The position numbers and the translations under genes were made by a program. Below, one piece after another: positions 16,767-24,905 of a stretch of 64,000 bases of DNA; position 1 is the first letter of the stretch, and each line of letters starts with the position of its first letter. The stretch is from NCBI GenBank assembly GCA_017617315.1, contig JAFZWM010000053.1:1-64000 (forward strand). Reading direction: 5' to 3'. This DNA is from Bacteroidaceae bacterium. Its GTDB lineage: Bacteria; Bacteroidota; Bacteroidia; Bacteroidales; Bacteroidaceae. Below the pieces are notes generated by a model. The model was not told the DNA's origin, searched no databases, and worked only from the letters and a program-made list of their open reading frames with translations.

Positions 16767-19700
16767 ATGATAATAAAAGATAATTTCCCGAAAGTACTTG
16801 AATGTTTAGGATTCAAGAAACAAGGCGACATATATAGCAAAGCATTTCCTGATTTTGGGTTATGTACTCTTGGTGTAGATTTCAACAAAAAGGAATTTGT
16901 TTATCCCGAAAAACTCGATTTTAAAGTCAACGACCGTTCAACCTGTAATTTTGGGAAACCCGAAAATTTTGTTGTTTTCGAGTGTGTTCATCGTCTTCTC
17001 GAAAAAGGATATCAGCCAAAGCATATTGAGTTAGAAAAGCGTTGGAATCTCGGACACGATTCCAAAGGTGGAAAAGCCGATATTTGCGTTTACGACAAGG
17101 ACGGCGTAAATATGTTGCTTATTATCGAATGTAAGACTGCAGGAACAGAACACTCCAAGGCTCTCAAACTCTTGAAAGAGGATGGTGGTCAGTTGTTTTC
17201 TTATTGGCAGCAAGAACGTTCAACTAAATGGCTGTCGCTATATGCTTCCGATTTCAAAGACGGCAAGTTGGATTTTGAAAACTACATCATAAATTGTACC
17301 GATGATGAAAACGTCAAGAAGTTAGCTGGCAAAGACAAGGCTATCCGTCTTTACGAAAATGCGCAGACAGTAAAAGATTTGTTTGAGGTTTGGGACGAGA
17401 CTTACGACAAGTGTATACACGAAAAGGGTGTTATCTTCGGGGAAGATTCGCAAGCATATCAAATTGGTGTTCCGCCGTTAAGGAAAAAGCGTTTGGAAGA
17501 TTTCAAGCCAGAAGACAAAATTGTAAATCGTTTTGAGGAGATTCTCAGGCACAATAATGTCAGCGACAAGGAAAACGCCTTTAACCGCCTTGTGGCTTTG
17601 TTTATTTGCAAATTGGTTGACGAAACCCAAAAAGGAGACGATGATATTGTTGAGTTTCAATACAAAGTTGGCACAGATACATACGAAAGTCTGCAAGACC
17701 GATTACAACGTCTTCATAAAGAGGGTATGAAAACGTTTATGGGTGAAGAAATGTTCTATGTTTCAGATAATTATGCAGAGGAACTTTTTGCTCAGAAACT
17801 GAATGATGAAAGGCGTCAGGCTGCTATTAATGACTTGAAGAATACTATTCGTATTCTGAAATTCTATAGTAACAACGATTTTGCTTTCAAGGATGTTCAC
17901 AACGAAGAACTATTCTTTCAGAACGGCAAAATCTTGGTGGAGGTGGTTCAGTTGTTTCAGAAATACAGAATTGTCTATCCGGCAAAGCATCAGTTTCTTG
18001 GCGACCTTTTTGAGCAACTTCTCAACAAAGGCTTCAAGCAGAATGAAGGTCAGTTCTTTACGCCGATGCCTATTACTCGGTTTATTTGGGATTGTCTGCC
18101 AATGGATAAAATTGTTCGCAATGGAGACAACTTCGTTATTCCAAAAGTGATAGATTATGCTTGTGGTGCAGGACATTTTCTTACGGAAGCGGTAGAGGCT
18201 GTAAATGCTTATTTTGTCGCAAACAATAATCCTGAAGCGACGAAAGAGAATGCTTGGTGCGAGCATCATATTTTTGGAGTAGAAAAAGATTACCGATTGG
18301 CGCGCGTTGCAAAGGTGTCGCTTTATATGAATGGTGCTGGAGGTGGCAAAATAAAGTTTGGTGATGGTTTGGAACAATATGAGGAAGAGGGCATCAGAAA
18401 TTCTACTTTTGATATTCTGGTGGCGAACCCGCCATATTCGGTTAGCGGATTCAAGGCTCATTTGAAACTGAAAAACAACCGATTCGAACTTCTCGACCGT
18501 AATATTATCACCAACGATGGAAGTGAGATTGAAACACTTTTTGTGGAACGTATTGCACAACTTCTTAAACCCAAAGGCATTGCGGCCGTTGTGCTGCCTT
18601 CGTCTATTTTGAGTAATGACAACAACAGTTACATGACGGCTCGTGATATTTTGTTGCAAAACTTCTATTTGCGTGCCGTGGCTCAGTTCGGAAGCAAGAC
18701 TTTTGGGGCAACGGGAACAAATACGGTTGTGCTTTATCTTGAGAAATATAATGAACCGCCAAAGAAATGTGAGATTGTAAAAGATATAGTAAATTCCATT
18801 CTGTCGGGTAATTTTTCAGATGATTGGGAAGATGCCGAGGTGTTTGGACGTTATATCGGTAAAGTTGGCGTAGAGGCGGATTTGTATAAGGCTTTCGCCG
18901 ATGAATCTGCTACGAAAGAGCAGTTGGAACAGGCTGAATATTTTAAGCAGTATATTGTGTGGTTCGATAAGCTAACGGAAGTTCAGAACAAACGCAAGAG
19001 CAACAAGTTTAAGAAACTGACGCAGGATGAACAGAATGCAGAAATGAGAAGTTTGTTTTTCAAGCGAGTAAAGGAAATAGAACGTGAAAAATTGATGTTC
19101 TTTGCTCTGCTTTATAAGCAGACTACGCTCACTATAATTGCACCTGTCGACAATGCCGAACAAAAGAAGTTCTTGGGCTATGACTGGAGCAACCGTAAGG
19201 GTGCGGAAGGTATACAAGTAACCTCTCGCGGCGGAATGTTGTATAACGACGGCGATCGTTATGCTGCCGATACATTGGCGGCTGCCGTCCGTAATATCTT
19301 TTATGGCAAGCAAATTGTTTTACCAGAAGCTATTTCGAAGTATCAGGCATATTTGAATACTTGCGATATGCTCGATTTCAGCAGAACTTCGTTCAACAAG
19401 GCTATAAAACTTACGGCGGATAAAAAGATTGAGATTAAGAGTAAGTTTCCGTTGGTTAAGCTGGGCGGTATTGAAGGTGTGTGTGTTATCAAAATTGGTG
19501 GCACACCTTCAAGAGAAAACGCTGCATATTTTGCAGGTAAACATCTGTGGGTTTCCATATCTGAAATGCGAGGGCAAATTATTACAGATACAAAAGAAAA
19601 AATATCTGATGAAGGTGTTAGGAATTCAAACGTAAAACTTATACCAAAGGGAACGACACTTTTGAGTTTTAAACTAAGTATAGGAAAAACCGCTATTGCT

Positions 19701-20045
19701 GGGGCGGATCTGTATACAAATGAAGCTATCGCTGCGCTTATTCCAAAAGATAAAAAACAAATTACAGACGAGTATCTTTTTGCTATATTCAACGGTAAAA
19801 TGATTGATTTAGAAAATATAGGAAACAAGGCTTTTGGTAAAAGTTTAAACAGTTCGTATTTAAATAATGAGGTGTTTATACCGCTGCCGCCTCTTGACAT
19901 CCAACAACAAATCGTATCAGACTGTGAAGAGGTTAACACCGAATACCATAACCGTCGGATGCCTATCGAAGAATTTAGAGAAAAGATCGCAGAAGTATTT
20001 GAAAAATATGAAGTTATTATTTCTTGTGAAAAGCAAAAGCCGTAA
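16767..20045 (+). CDS. Single-chain restriction-modification enzyme (nuclease, N6-adenine methylase and specificity domain)
   Basis: 1092 residues. Residues about 60-200 hold an HsdR-type PD-(D/E)xK nuclease (Asp105 in GGKADICV, then IIECK with Glu121 and Lys123). Residues about 390-640 are an N6-adenine methyltransferase: NEGQFFTP, motif I DYACGAGHFL (about 463) and catalytic NPPY (554). From about 888 there is an HsdS-like target-recognition module (KFPLVKLGG, IGGTPSRENAAYF, PLPPLDIQQQIV plus helix). This is the type IIG layout (R-M-S in one polypeptide), expected to methylate and cut the same asymmetric site; no helicase domain is seen, so it is not type I. It stands alone behind a structured leader and is AT-rich compared with the core genes, suggesting transfer. 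Confidence 0.92.
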   Translation: MIIKDNFPKVLECLGFKKQGDIYSKAFPDFGLCTLGVDFNKKEFVYPEKLDFKVNDRSTCNFGKPENFVVFECVHRLLEKGYQPKHIELEKRWNLGHDSKGGKADICVYDKDGVNMLLIIECKTAGTEHSKALKLLKEDGGQLFSYWQQERSTKWLSLYASDFKDGKLDFENYIINCTDDENVKKLAGKDKAIRLYENAQTVKDLFEVWDETYDKCIHEKGVIFGEDSQAYQIGVPPLRKKRLEDFKPEDKIVNRFEEILRHNNVSDKENAFNRLVALFICKLVDETQKGDDDIVEFQYKVGTDTYESLQDRLQRLHKEGMKTFMGEEMFYVSDNYAEELFAQKLNDERRQAAINDLKNTIRILKFYSNNDFAFKDVHNEELFFQNGKILVEVVQLFQKYRIVYPAKHQFLGDLFEQLLNKGFKQNEGQFFTPMPITRFIWDCLPMDKIVRNGDNFVIPKVIDYACGAGHFLTEAVEAVNAYFVANNNPEATKENAWCEHHIFGVEKDYRLARVAKVSLYMNGAGGGKIKFGDGLEQYEEEGIRNSTFDILVANPPYSVSGFKAHLKLKNNRFELLDRNIITNDGSEIETLFVERIAQLLKPKGIAAVVLPSSILSNDNNSYMTARDILLQNFYLRAVAQFGSKTFGATGTNTVVLYLEKYNEPPKKCEIVKDIVNSILSGNFSDDWEDAEVFGRYIGKVGVEADLYKAFADESATKEQLEQAEYFKQYIVWFDKLTEVQNKRKSNKFKKLTQDEQNAEMRSLFFKRVKEIEREKLMFFALLYKQTTLTIIAPVDNAEQKKFLGYDWSNRKGAEGIQVTSRGGMLYNDGDRYAADTLAAAVRNIFYGKQIVLPEAISKYQAYLNTCDMLDFSRTSFNKAIKLTADKKIEIKSKFPLVKLGGIEGVCVIKIGGTPSRENAAYFAGKHLWVSISEMRGQIITDTKEKISDEGVRNSNVKLIPKGTTLLSFKLSIGKTAIAGADLYTNEAIAALIPKDKKQITDEYLFAIFNGKMIDLENIGNKAFGKSLNSSYLNNEVFIPLPPLDIQQQIVSDCEEVNTEYHNRRMPIEEFREKIAEVFEKYEVIISCEKQKP

Positions 20046-20105
20046 TGTCCGGCTGTGCGGAAAGGAAGAAAAAAGATTTTGGAGAAGTATTTGAACTAAG
20101 GCACT

Positions 20106-20139
20106 AAAAGAGCTGTTTTGAAAGGAACGGCTCTTTTTT
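20106..20139 (+). terminator. Intrinsic terminator after the restriction-modification gene
   Basis: A 12-bp stem (20106-20117 with 20126-20137, one G-U) is followed by T. Confidence 0.8.
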
Positions 20140-20219
20140 TGCTCTTTTAATCGTGTGGTGTTGGATTTGTAAGTGTGGAAAGCATGTTCATTTTTTCAGT
20201 CTTAGAAAAGATTGGATAT

Positions 20220-20252
20220 CCCGAACGAATCCCGAAGGCATCTCGAACAATT
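20220..20252. repeat. Three 11-bp units of the CCCGAACGAAT family
   Basis: cccgaacgaat (20220-20230), cccgaaggcat (20231-20241), ctcgaacaatt (20242-20252). The first 22 bases recur exactly at 36078-36099. Confidence 0.75.
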
Positions 20253-20300
20253 GCCATGTGTATTCTAAGGATTTTGAAAAATAGGGTAGGTGAAAAACAA

Positions 20301-20335
20301 AAAAAAAGACTCGATTCAAAATGAATCAAGTCTTT
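20301..20335 (-). terminator. Intrinsic terminator of the tRNA cluster
   Basis: A 14-bp stem (20305-20318 with 20322-20335, one mismatch/G-U) is followed on the minus strand by a long T run. Confidence 0.8.
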
Positions 20336-20342
20336 CTTGTTG

Positions 20343-20415
20343 AGCGGAAAACGGGACTCGGACCCGCGACCCCAACCTTGGCAAGGTTGTGCTCTACCAA
20401 CTGAGCTACTTCCGC
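20343..20415 (-). tRNA. tRNA-Gly(GCC), copy 2
   Basis: 73 nt on the minus strand, starting GCGGAAGTAGCTCAG. Anticodon arm CAACC-TTGCCAA-GGTTG gives GCC. Acceptor pairs 7 bp and ends in discriminator T; CCA is not encoded. The T loop reads TCCGAGT instead of TTCGAGT (C at position 55). Last gene of the four-tRNA transcript. Confidence 0.95.
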
Positions 20416-20437
20416 ATTACTGATTGTCTTTGTATTG

Positions 20438-20520
20438 TGAAGAGAAGGAGACTCGAACTCCCACGGGACAACTCCCACTACCCCCTCAAAGTAGCGCGTC
20501 TACCATTCCGCCACCTCTCC
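20438..20520 (-). tRNA. tRNA-Leu(GAG)
   Basis: 83 nt, class II. Starts GGAGAGGTGGCGGAATGG. Anticodon loop TTGAGGG gives GAG; a long variable arm (GGGAGTTGTCCC type) is followed by T loop TTCGAGT. CCA not encoded. Confidence 0.95.
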
Positions 20521-20543
20521 AAATATTTCGGTCATACCAGTCG

Positions 20544-20626
20544 TGCCCAGAACAGGACTCGAACCTGCATGTCCGCAAAGACATACGCACCTGAAACGTA
20601 CGTGTCTACCATTCCACCACCTGGGC
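20544..20626 (-). tRNA. tRNA-Leu(CAG)
   Basis: 83 nt, class II. Starts GCCCAGGTGGTGGAATGG. Anticodon loop TTCAGGT gives CAG; long variable arm (ATGTCTTTGCGGACAT), T loop TTCGAGT. CCA not encoded. Confidence 0.95.
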
Positions 20627-20634
20627 TTTATTTG

Positions 20635-20707
20635 AGCGGAAAACGGGACTCGGACCCGCGACCCCAACCTTGGCAAGGTTGTGCTCTACCAACTGAGCTA
20701 CTTCCGC
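20635..20707 (-). tRNA. tRNA-Gly(GCC), copy 1
   Basis: Identical in sequence to the copy at 20343-20415, including the TCCGAGT T loop. First tRNA after the cluster promoter. Confidence 0.95.
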
Positions 20708-20734
20708 GTGGTTGCTTTGTTTTCAAAAGCGATG

Positions 20735-20765
20735 CAAAGATACAACTTATTTTTAAATCTGCAAA
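20735..20765 (-). promoter_or_regulatory. Full Bacteroidales promoter of the Gly-Leu-Leu-Gly tRNA cluster
   Basis: On the minus strand TTTG (20765-20762), 19 nt, then TATCTTTG (20742-20735), 28 bp before the first tRNA. Confidence 0.85.
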
Positions 20766-20782
20766 CTTTTCGGGACTTTTTT

Positions 20783-21025
20783 TTATCGAAAATCTTCAAT
20801 TGCGCCAAAAATCACGTCCAAGTCGTCCAATTCGTTAAGGATTTTGCATCGCAGTTCGCGCGCAGCCTCTCGGCTTTCGGAGCGGATAATCCACGGACCG
20901 TTAGGGTCGACAACCTTGCTTCGCTCGTCAAAGCATCTTATTACCGCCTGAACGCGGTCGTTTATCTCGTCGCTGACGAGTTCGCTGTTCTCCGGCACTT
21001 GAAAATCGAAACTAAATAAAACCAT
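20783..21025 (-). CDS. Small hypothetical protein
   Basis: 80 residues, acidic and Arg-rich (VPENSELVSDEIND, VIRCFDERS, NGPWIIRSESREAA, CKILNELDDLDVIFG). No signal or membrane segment. The strand pattern FSFDFQVPE at the start is plausible for a small alpha/beta protein, but I know no family. It lies downstream of the OmpH-like gene, behind that gene's terminator, and before the tRNA promoter; no TAnnTTTG is evident. Confidence 0.5.
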   Translation of the reverse strand: MVLFSFDFQVPENSELVSDEINDRVQAVIRCFDERSKVVDPNGPWIIRSESREAARELRCKILNELDDLDVIFGAIEDFR

Positions 21026-21044
21026 AGTGAAATGTGTCTAAGAA

Positions 21045-21076
21045 AAAAGGGAGAATCTTTTTCGAAACTCCCTTTT
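21045..21076 (-). terminator. Intrinsic terminator after the OmpH-like gene
   Basis: A 9-bp stem (21045-21053 with 21068-21076) is followed on the minus strand by T. Confidence 0.7.
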
Positions 21077-21100
21077 CGTATTATAATATGTTTTGTTTGA

Positions 21101-21724
21101 TTATTTCTTCTCTTCCTTCTTTGCAGTTGATGCGCCCTTCAGCTCGGCTGGCTGCTTGTAGCGCTTGTTAAGACCTGCTACAACCTCGTTTGTGATGTCG
21201 TATGTCTTGTCAGCATAAAGGATGTTGTCGCCGCTCTTTGTAAGGATGAGGCTGAACTTCTTGTCCTTGTTGTACTGAGCAAGGAAGTGGTTCAGAGAGT
21301 CGTGAAGAGCCTCGTTGTACTTGTTCTGCTCAGCCTGGAACTCCTGTGCAAGGCGTCCCTGAAGAGCCTCGAGGCTCTGCTGCATCTGCTGAAGGTTTCT
21401 CTGCTCGTTCTCGGCCTGCTCGCGAGTGTATGCGTTGCTCTGGATCTTGCGCTGGAAGTCGGCTGCTCTGTTCTGCAAAGCCTGGCCTTTGCCTGCAAGA
21501 GTGCTCTGGATGCTCTCGCTTTTCTTTGTAAGAAGTGCTGTATAGTCCTTGGCAAAATTGTAATTGTTCATAAGAGAGTCAACCTCGACATAAGCAATTT
21601 TCATTGATGTGCCGGCAGCTGTAGATGCTGCGCTTGGTGCTGTCTCTGTTGTCTGGTTACACTGAGTAAACAGAAGCAATGTAGCAGCTGCAAGGCTACC
21701 ACACATAAGAGTCATTTTCTTCAT
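21101..21724 (-). CDS. OmpH/Skp-family lipoprotein
   Basis: 207 residues. Lipobox LFTQC (Cys22) indicates a lipoprotein rather than a soluble periplasmic Skp. After a Ser/Ala/Thr linker the domain begins KIAYVEVDSLMNNYNFAKDY, typical of OmpH, then a long coiled-coil of Gln/Glu-rich heptads (about 65-135) and a C-terminal strand KFSLILTKSGDNILYADKTYDIT. Skp-like proteins hold unfolded outer-membrane proteins during transit to BAM. Follows a small membrane protein gene in the same direction. Confidence 0.9.
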   Translation of the reverse strand: MKKMTLMCGSLAAATLLLFTQCNQTTETAPSAASTAAGTSMKIAYVEVDSLMNNYNFAKDYTALLTKKSESIQSTLAGKGQALQNRAADFQRKIQSNAYTREQAENEQRNLQQMQQSLEALQGRLAQEFQAEQNKYNEALHDSLNHFLAQYNKDKKFSLILTKSGDNILYADKTYDITNEVVAGLNKRYKQPAELKGASTAKKEEKK

Positions 21725-21746
21725 TTTTCTTTTATAGTATATAATT

Positions 21747-21956
21747 TTATATTCGTTCTTTCACGGCTTTGGGATTGTCGAGGCGCATCTGGAAGTCCTG
21801 ACTCTGGACGCAGCCCACCTTGTTATCTCTCATAGCCTTGTTTGCACCCACATGCTGGCTCCTGAATCTGCCGTTTTTCTTCAGCAGAATGTTAATACAC
21901 ATAAGTATCATTGATACGGCAAGCAATGCCACACAAGTTAGTGCTAATTTTATCAT
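21747..21956 (-). CDS. Small single-pass membrane protein of unknown function
   Basis: 69 residues from MIKLALTCV (21956); the longer frame starts with TTG inside the promoter element and is rejected. One transmembrane helix (LALTCVALLAVSMILMCINIL) is followed by a basic, conserved-looking tail (KKNGRFRSQHVGANKAM). It lies 22 bp upstream of the OmpH-like gene and probably shares its transcript, which hints at an envelope role. Confidence 0.65.
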   Translation of the reverse strand: MIKLALTCVALLAVSMILMCINILLKKNGRFRSQHVGANKAMRDNKVGCVQSQDFQMRLDNPKAVKERI

Positions 21957-21974
21957 TTTAAACGCAATTTGCCG

Positions 21975-21982
21975 CAAAGATA
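21975..21982 (-). promoter_or_regulatory. Bacteroidales -7 element, minus strand
   Basis: Reads TATCTTTG on the minus strand, 18 bp before the ATG at 21956. Only 12 bp separate it from the divergent element at 21995. Confidence 0.65.
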
Positions 21983-21994
21983 CATTTTTTTTTG

Positions 21995-22002
21995 TAACTT
22001 TG
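21995..22002 (+). promoter_or_regulatory. Bacteroidales -7 element, plus strand
   Basis: TAACTTTG, 20 bp before the ATG at 22023; a TTTG at 21968-21971 is 23 nt upstream. Confidence 0.6.
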
Positions 22003-22022
22003 CATAAAATAGACCTATAATT

Positions 22023-22328
22023 ATGATATTTACCGATATTGAAAAGTCAAAGATTTTGTTGTTTTGGGTTCAGGTTGAGGTTGGAGGATTGACGCAGTCG
22101 CTGCCGTCGGCTTCGGATTTGAAGGAAAAGTTTATCCGAAGGGCTGCTGAAAAGTATGATATCTATCTGAAAGACAACCTCTTCGAGACTGATGGCGTGT
22201 TTGCCGTGCCTTTCAAGGACAAGGAAAACATAAGGATTGAACTGAATGTCTTTGCTTCGGAAGTTGAGGATGAATATCGCGACGTTCATCCGCTGATGGA
22301 GTGGCGGATGCAGAGCACTACAATATAA
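22023..22328 (+). CDS. Small hypothetical cytosolic protein
   Basis: 101 residues, no signal peptide. MIFTDIEKSKILLFWVQVE, then an amphipathic helix (DLKEKFIRRAAEKYDIYL), and an acidic end with EVEDEYRDVHPLMEWRM. Family not recognised. Own promoter; 30 bp before the beta-helix lipoprotein gene, so probably co-transcribed with it. Confidence 0.6.
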   Translation: MIFTDIEKSKILLFWVQVEVGGLTQSLPSASDLKEKFIRRAAEKYDIYLKDNLFETDGVFAVPFKDKENIRIELNVFASEVEDEYRDVHPLMEWRMQSTTI

Positions 22329-22358
22329 TATTTGTGTCCTTTGCGCGTTATGTAAGGT

Positions 22359-23831
22359 ATGAAAAGGATTTCGTTTCTCTTATCGTTTGCCGTAGCCATG
22401 CTGCTTGCGTCGGTTGCCGTTTCGTGCAGCGTTGACGAGAGTTTCACGACGAGCAGATCGGCTTTACTCTCGTTCTCGCAGGATACCGTTTCGTTCGATA
22501 CGGTGTTTACGTCGGTAGGCTCTTCTACGCAGAATATCCGTGTCTTCAACAATCAGAATGAAGGCATCAGGATAAGCAATATCCGACTTGCATCTGGCGG
22601 AACATCGGGCTTCAGGGTGAATGTGGATGGCATGATGGGAACGGATTTCAGCGATGTGGAAATTCATTCGAACGACAGTATGTACGTCTTCGTTGAATTG
22701 ACTGCCGACATTACGGGCAAGCAAGAACCTGTTGAGTTGAAGGACTCGCTCATCTTCGTGCTCGAAAGCGGCGTGATGCAGAAAGTCTTGCTGATGGCAA
22801 GTGCGCAGGATGCCGAAGTTTGCCGAGGCTTGGTAGTGCGTGGCGATACAACTCTTTTATCGTCAAAGCCTTATCTGATTTACGACAGCCTTTGCGTGGC
22901 CGAGGGTGCTACGCTCCGAATTGCCGAAGGCGTAAGACTGTTTTTCCATAGCGGGGCAGGGCTGAAGATCTATGGCCGTATTGAGGTGAACGGCTCGGTT
23001 GAAAAGCCCGTAGTAATGCGCGGCGACAGAACCGACCGACTGCTCTGGTATCTGCCTTACGACCGTGTGAATGCCCAGTGGGAAGGAATAAGAATTTTCG
23101 GGTCGAGCACCGACAATATAATCGAAAATGCCGATATCCACAGCGGAAACTATGGAATTATCTGCGACTCGTCGAATATCGAAAAGTCGAAGCTGCTTCT
23201 TCGGAACTCGACGATTCATAATGTTACGAGACACGGAATTTTCAGCAAGAATAACACCATCGAAGTGCTGAATTCGCAGATTACGAATGCCGGAGGCGAT
23301 TGCGTCCATATTGAGGGCGGACGATGCCGTTTTGTACATTGCACCTTGGCGCAGTTCTATCCGTGGAGTGCCAACCGTGGCGCGGCGCTGGCGTTTATTG
23401 CCGACGAGCGCACGCCGTTGCTTGAGTGCGATTTCGTGAACAGCATAATTACCGGCATCGGCAAGGACGAACTCGTTAGGATTCCGCCGAGAAAGCCCGA
23501 AGTGCCTTTCGAATATAATTTCGTCGGATGCCTTATCCGGACTCCTGAAGTGAAGGACAATCCGCGCTTTTCCGAAATTGTTTGGGATAATGAAAAGCCT
23601 GTCGAAAAGCCGGGAATGCCGAAAAATGACAAGGCCGAAAAGCCGATTATTCAGGCTGCCAATTTCAGAAACATAGACCACGACAAGTTTGTTTACGACT
23701 TTCATCTCGACTCGCTTTCGCATGCCCGCGGAAGGGCAGTCGTTGAGGCTTCGGAATTTCTTCCGCATGACAAAGACGGCGTGGAACGAGTAGGAAAACC
23801 CGATATTGGCTGCTATCAGTATAAAAAATAA
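22359..23831 (+). CDS. Lipoprotein with right-handed parallel beta-helix
   Basis: 490 residues. Signal with lipobox AVSC (Cys23). An Ig-like N-terminal part (SFDTVFTSVGSSTQNIRVFN) resembles the choice-of-anchor domain seen in Bacteroidota surface proteins. Residues about 165-385 show beta-helix repeats (IENADIHSGNYGIICDSS, LLLRNSTIHNVTRHGIFSKN, VLNSQITNAGGDCVHIEGG). The end, PDIGCYQYKK, is the usual closing motif of these proteins. Probably outer-membrane-anchored; substrate unknown. 9 bp before the next gene. Confidence 0.85.
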   Translation: MKRISFLLSFAVAMLLASVAVSCSVDESFTTSRSALLSFSQDTVSFDTVFTSVGSSTQNIRVFNNQNEGIRISNIRLASGGTSGFRVNVDGMMGTDFSDVEIHSNDSMYVFVELTADITGKQEPVELKDSLIFVLESGVMQKVLLMASAQDAEVCRGLVVRGDTTLLSSKPYLIYDSLCVAEGATLRIAEGVRLFFHSGAGLKIYGRIEVNGSVEKPVVMRGDRTDRLLWYLPYDRVNAQWEGIRIFGSSTDNIIENADIHSGNYGIICDSSNIEKSKLLLRNSTIHNVTRHGIFSKNNTIEVLNSQITNAGGDCVHIEGGRCRFVHCTLAQFYPWSANRGAALAFIADERTPLLECDFVNSIITGIGKDELVRIPPRKPEVPFEYNFVGCLIRTPEVKDNPRFSEIVWDNEKPVEKPGMPKNDKAEKPIIQAANFRNIDHDKFVYDFHLDSLSHARGRAVVEASEFLPHDKDGVERVGKPDIGCYQYKK

Positions 23832-23840
23832 ACTAAAACG

Positions 23841-24905
23841 ATGCCTATGAAAAACATCTTTGCACGACTGGCTTTTGCCGCTTTTGCGTGCCTTCTTCCG
23901 TGTCAGAAAATGACGGCGCAGGACCGTTTTGTCGTAATGGAACTGAACTGCGAAAACCTTTTCGACACAAAGCACGACTCGCTGAAAAACGACAACGAAT
24001 TTCTGCCCGGAGCAATTCGCGGCTGGAGTCCGCGACGATATTGGAAGAAACTGGCGCATACCGCTCAGACGATTGTGGCGGTGGGAGAGGGGCAGACTCC
24101 GCCCGACATAGTTGCGCTCTGCGAGGTTGAGAACGATTCGGTGCTTTACGACCTTACGCGCCGGAGTCCGTTGCGAAATCTGGGCTACAAGTATTGCGTT
24201 ACCGAATCGCCCGACGCGCGAGGCATAGATGTTGCAATGCTCTATCAGCCGGAGACTTTCAAACTTATTCAGTCCGAAAGTTTCCGTATTGAACATAAGG
24301 TGGGACAACGCCCAACGCGCGATATCCTTCATGTTTCGGGATGTGTGATGAGCGGCGACACGCTCGATGTGATGGTTGTTCATCTGCCGAGCATGTTTGG
24401 CGGAAGGCTTAAGAGCGAGCCTTTCAGAGTCCGTGTGGCTGAGAAAATTCGTCAGTCGGCCGATTCGATACAAAGCGTGAGGCAGAAGCCGAAAATCATC
24501 ATCATTGGAGATTTCAACGACTATCCCGATTCAAAGCCGATTGCCGAGGTTATTGGCGCGCTTCGTCCGCCATTGCAAGGCGATTCGATAAAGGCTGATT
24601 CGTATTACAATCTGATGAATGGAAAGCATAAAAAGAATGGTAAGACGATAGGTACTTATCGGTACAAAGGATATTGGAATATCATAGACCACTGCATCGT
24701 AAACGGACTCTTGCTTACGGACACAGAAAATCTGTGCACAACCTATGAGGATGCGCAGATATGCGATTTTGAGTTCTTGCTCGAACCCGATTTGAAGTTT
24801 GGAGGAAAGAAACCCTTCAGAACGTATAACGGCATGAAATATCAGGAGGGGTACAGCGACCACCTCCCGATACGCATTGTCTTTAGGAATTCTTATTCTC
24901 GTTAG
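23841..24905 (+). CDS. Secreted endonuclease/exonuclease/phosphatase-fold protein
   Basis: 354 residues (a second ATG two codons in gives an equally good signal peptide, ending near MTAQ). EEP-fold motifs are present: MELNCENLFD with the metal-ligand Asn, ALCEVEN with catalytic Glu near 97, HLPS, IIGDFNDYPDS with the Asp-Asn pair, and C-terminal SDHLPI with the catalytic His. Such proteins cleave phosphodiesters (DNA, RNA or lipids) using Mg. The substrate is unknown. Second gene of a likely operon with the beta-helix lipoprotein; its 3' end overlaps the convergent 97-residue ORF by 23 bp. Confidence 0.9.
   Translation: MPMKNIFARLAFAAFACLLPCQKMTAQDRFVVMELNCENLFDTKHDSLKNDNEFLPGAIRGWSPRRYWKKLAHTAQTIVAVGEGQTPPDIVALCEVENDSVLYDLTRRSPLRNLGYKYCVTESPDARGIDVAMLYQPETFKLIQSESFRIEHKVGQRPTRDILHVSGCVMSGDTLDVMVVHLPSMFGGRLKSEPFRVRVAEKIRQSADSIQSVRQKPKIIIIGDFNDYPDSKPIAEVIGALRPPLQGDSIKADSYYNLMNGKHKKNGKTIGTYRYKGYWNIIDHCIVNGLLLTDTENLCTTYEDAQICDFEFLLEPDLKFGGKKPFRTYNGMKYQEGYSDHLPIRIVFRNSYSR

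Noticed and set aside
22863..24473. 536-residue open frame on the minus strand opposite the beta-helix and EEP genes
   Set aside because: Fully antisense to two well-supported genes, with no family features; long antisense frames are common in GC-richer codon-biased genes.
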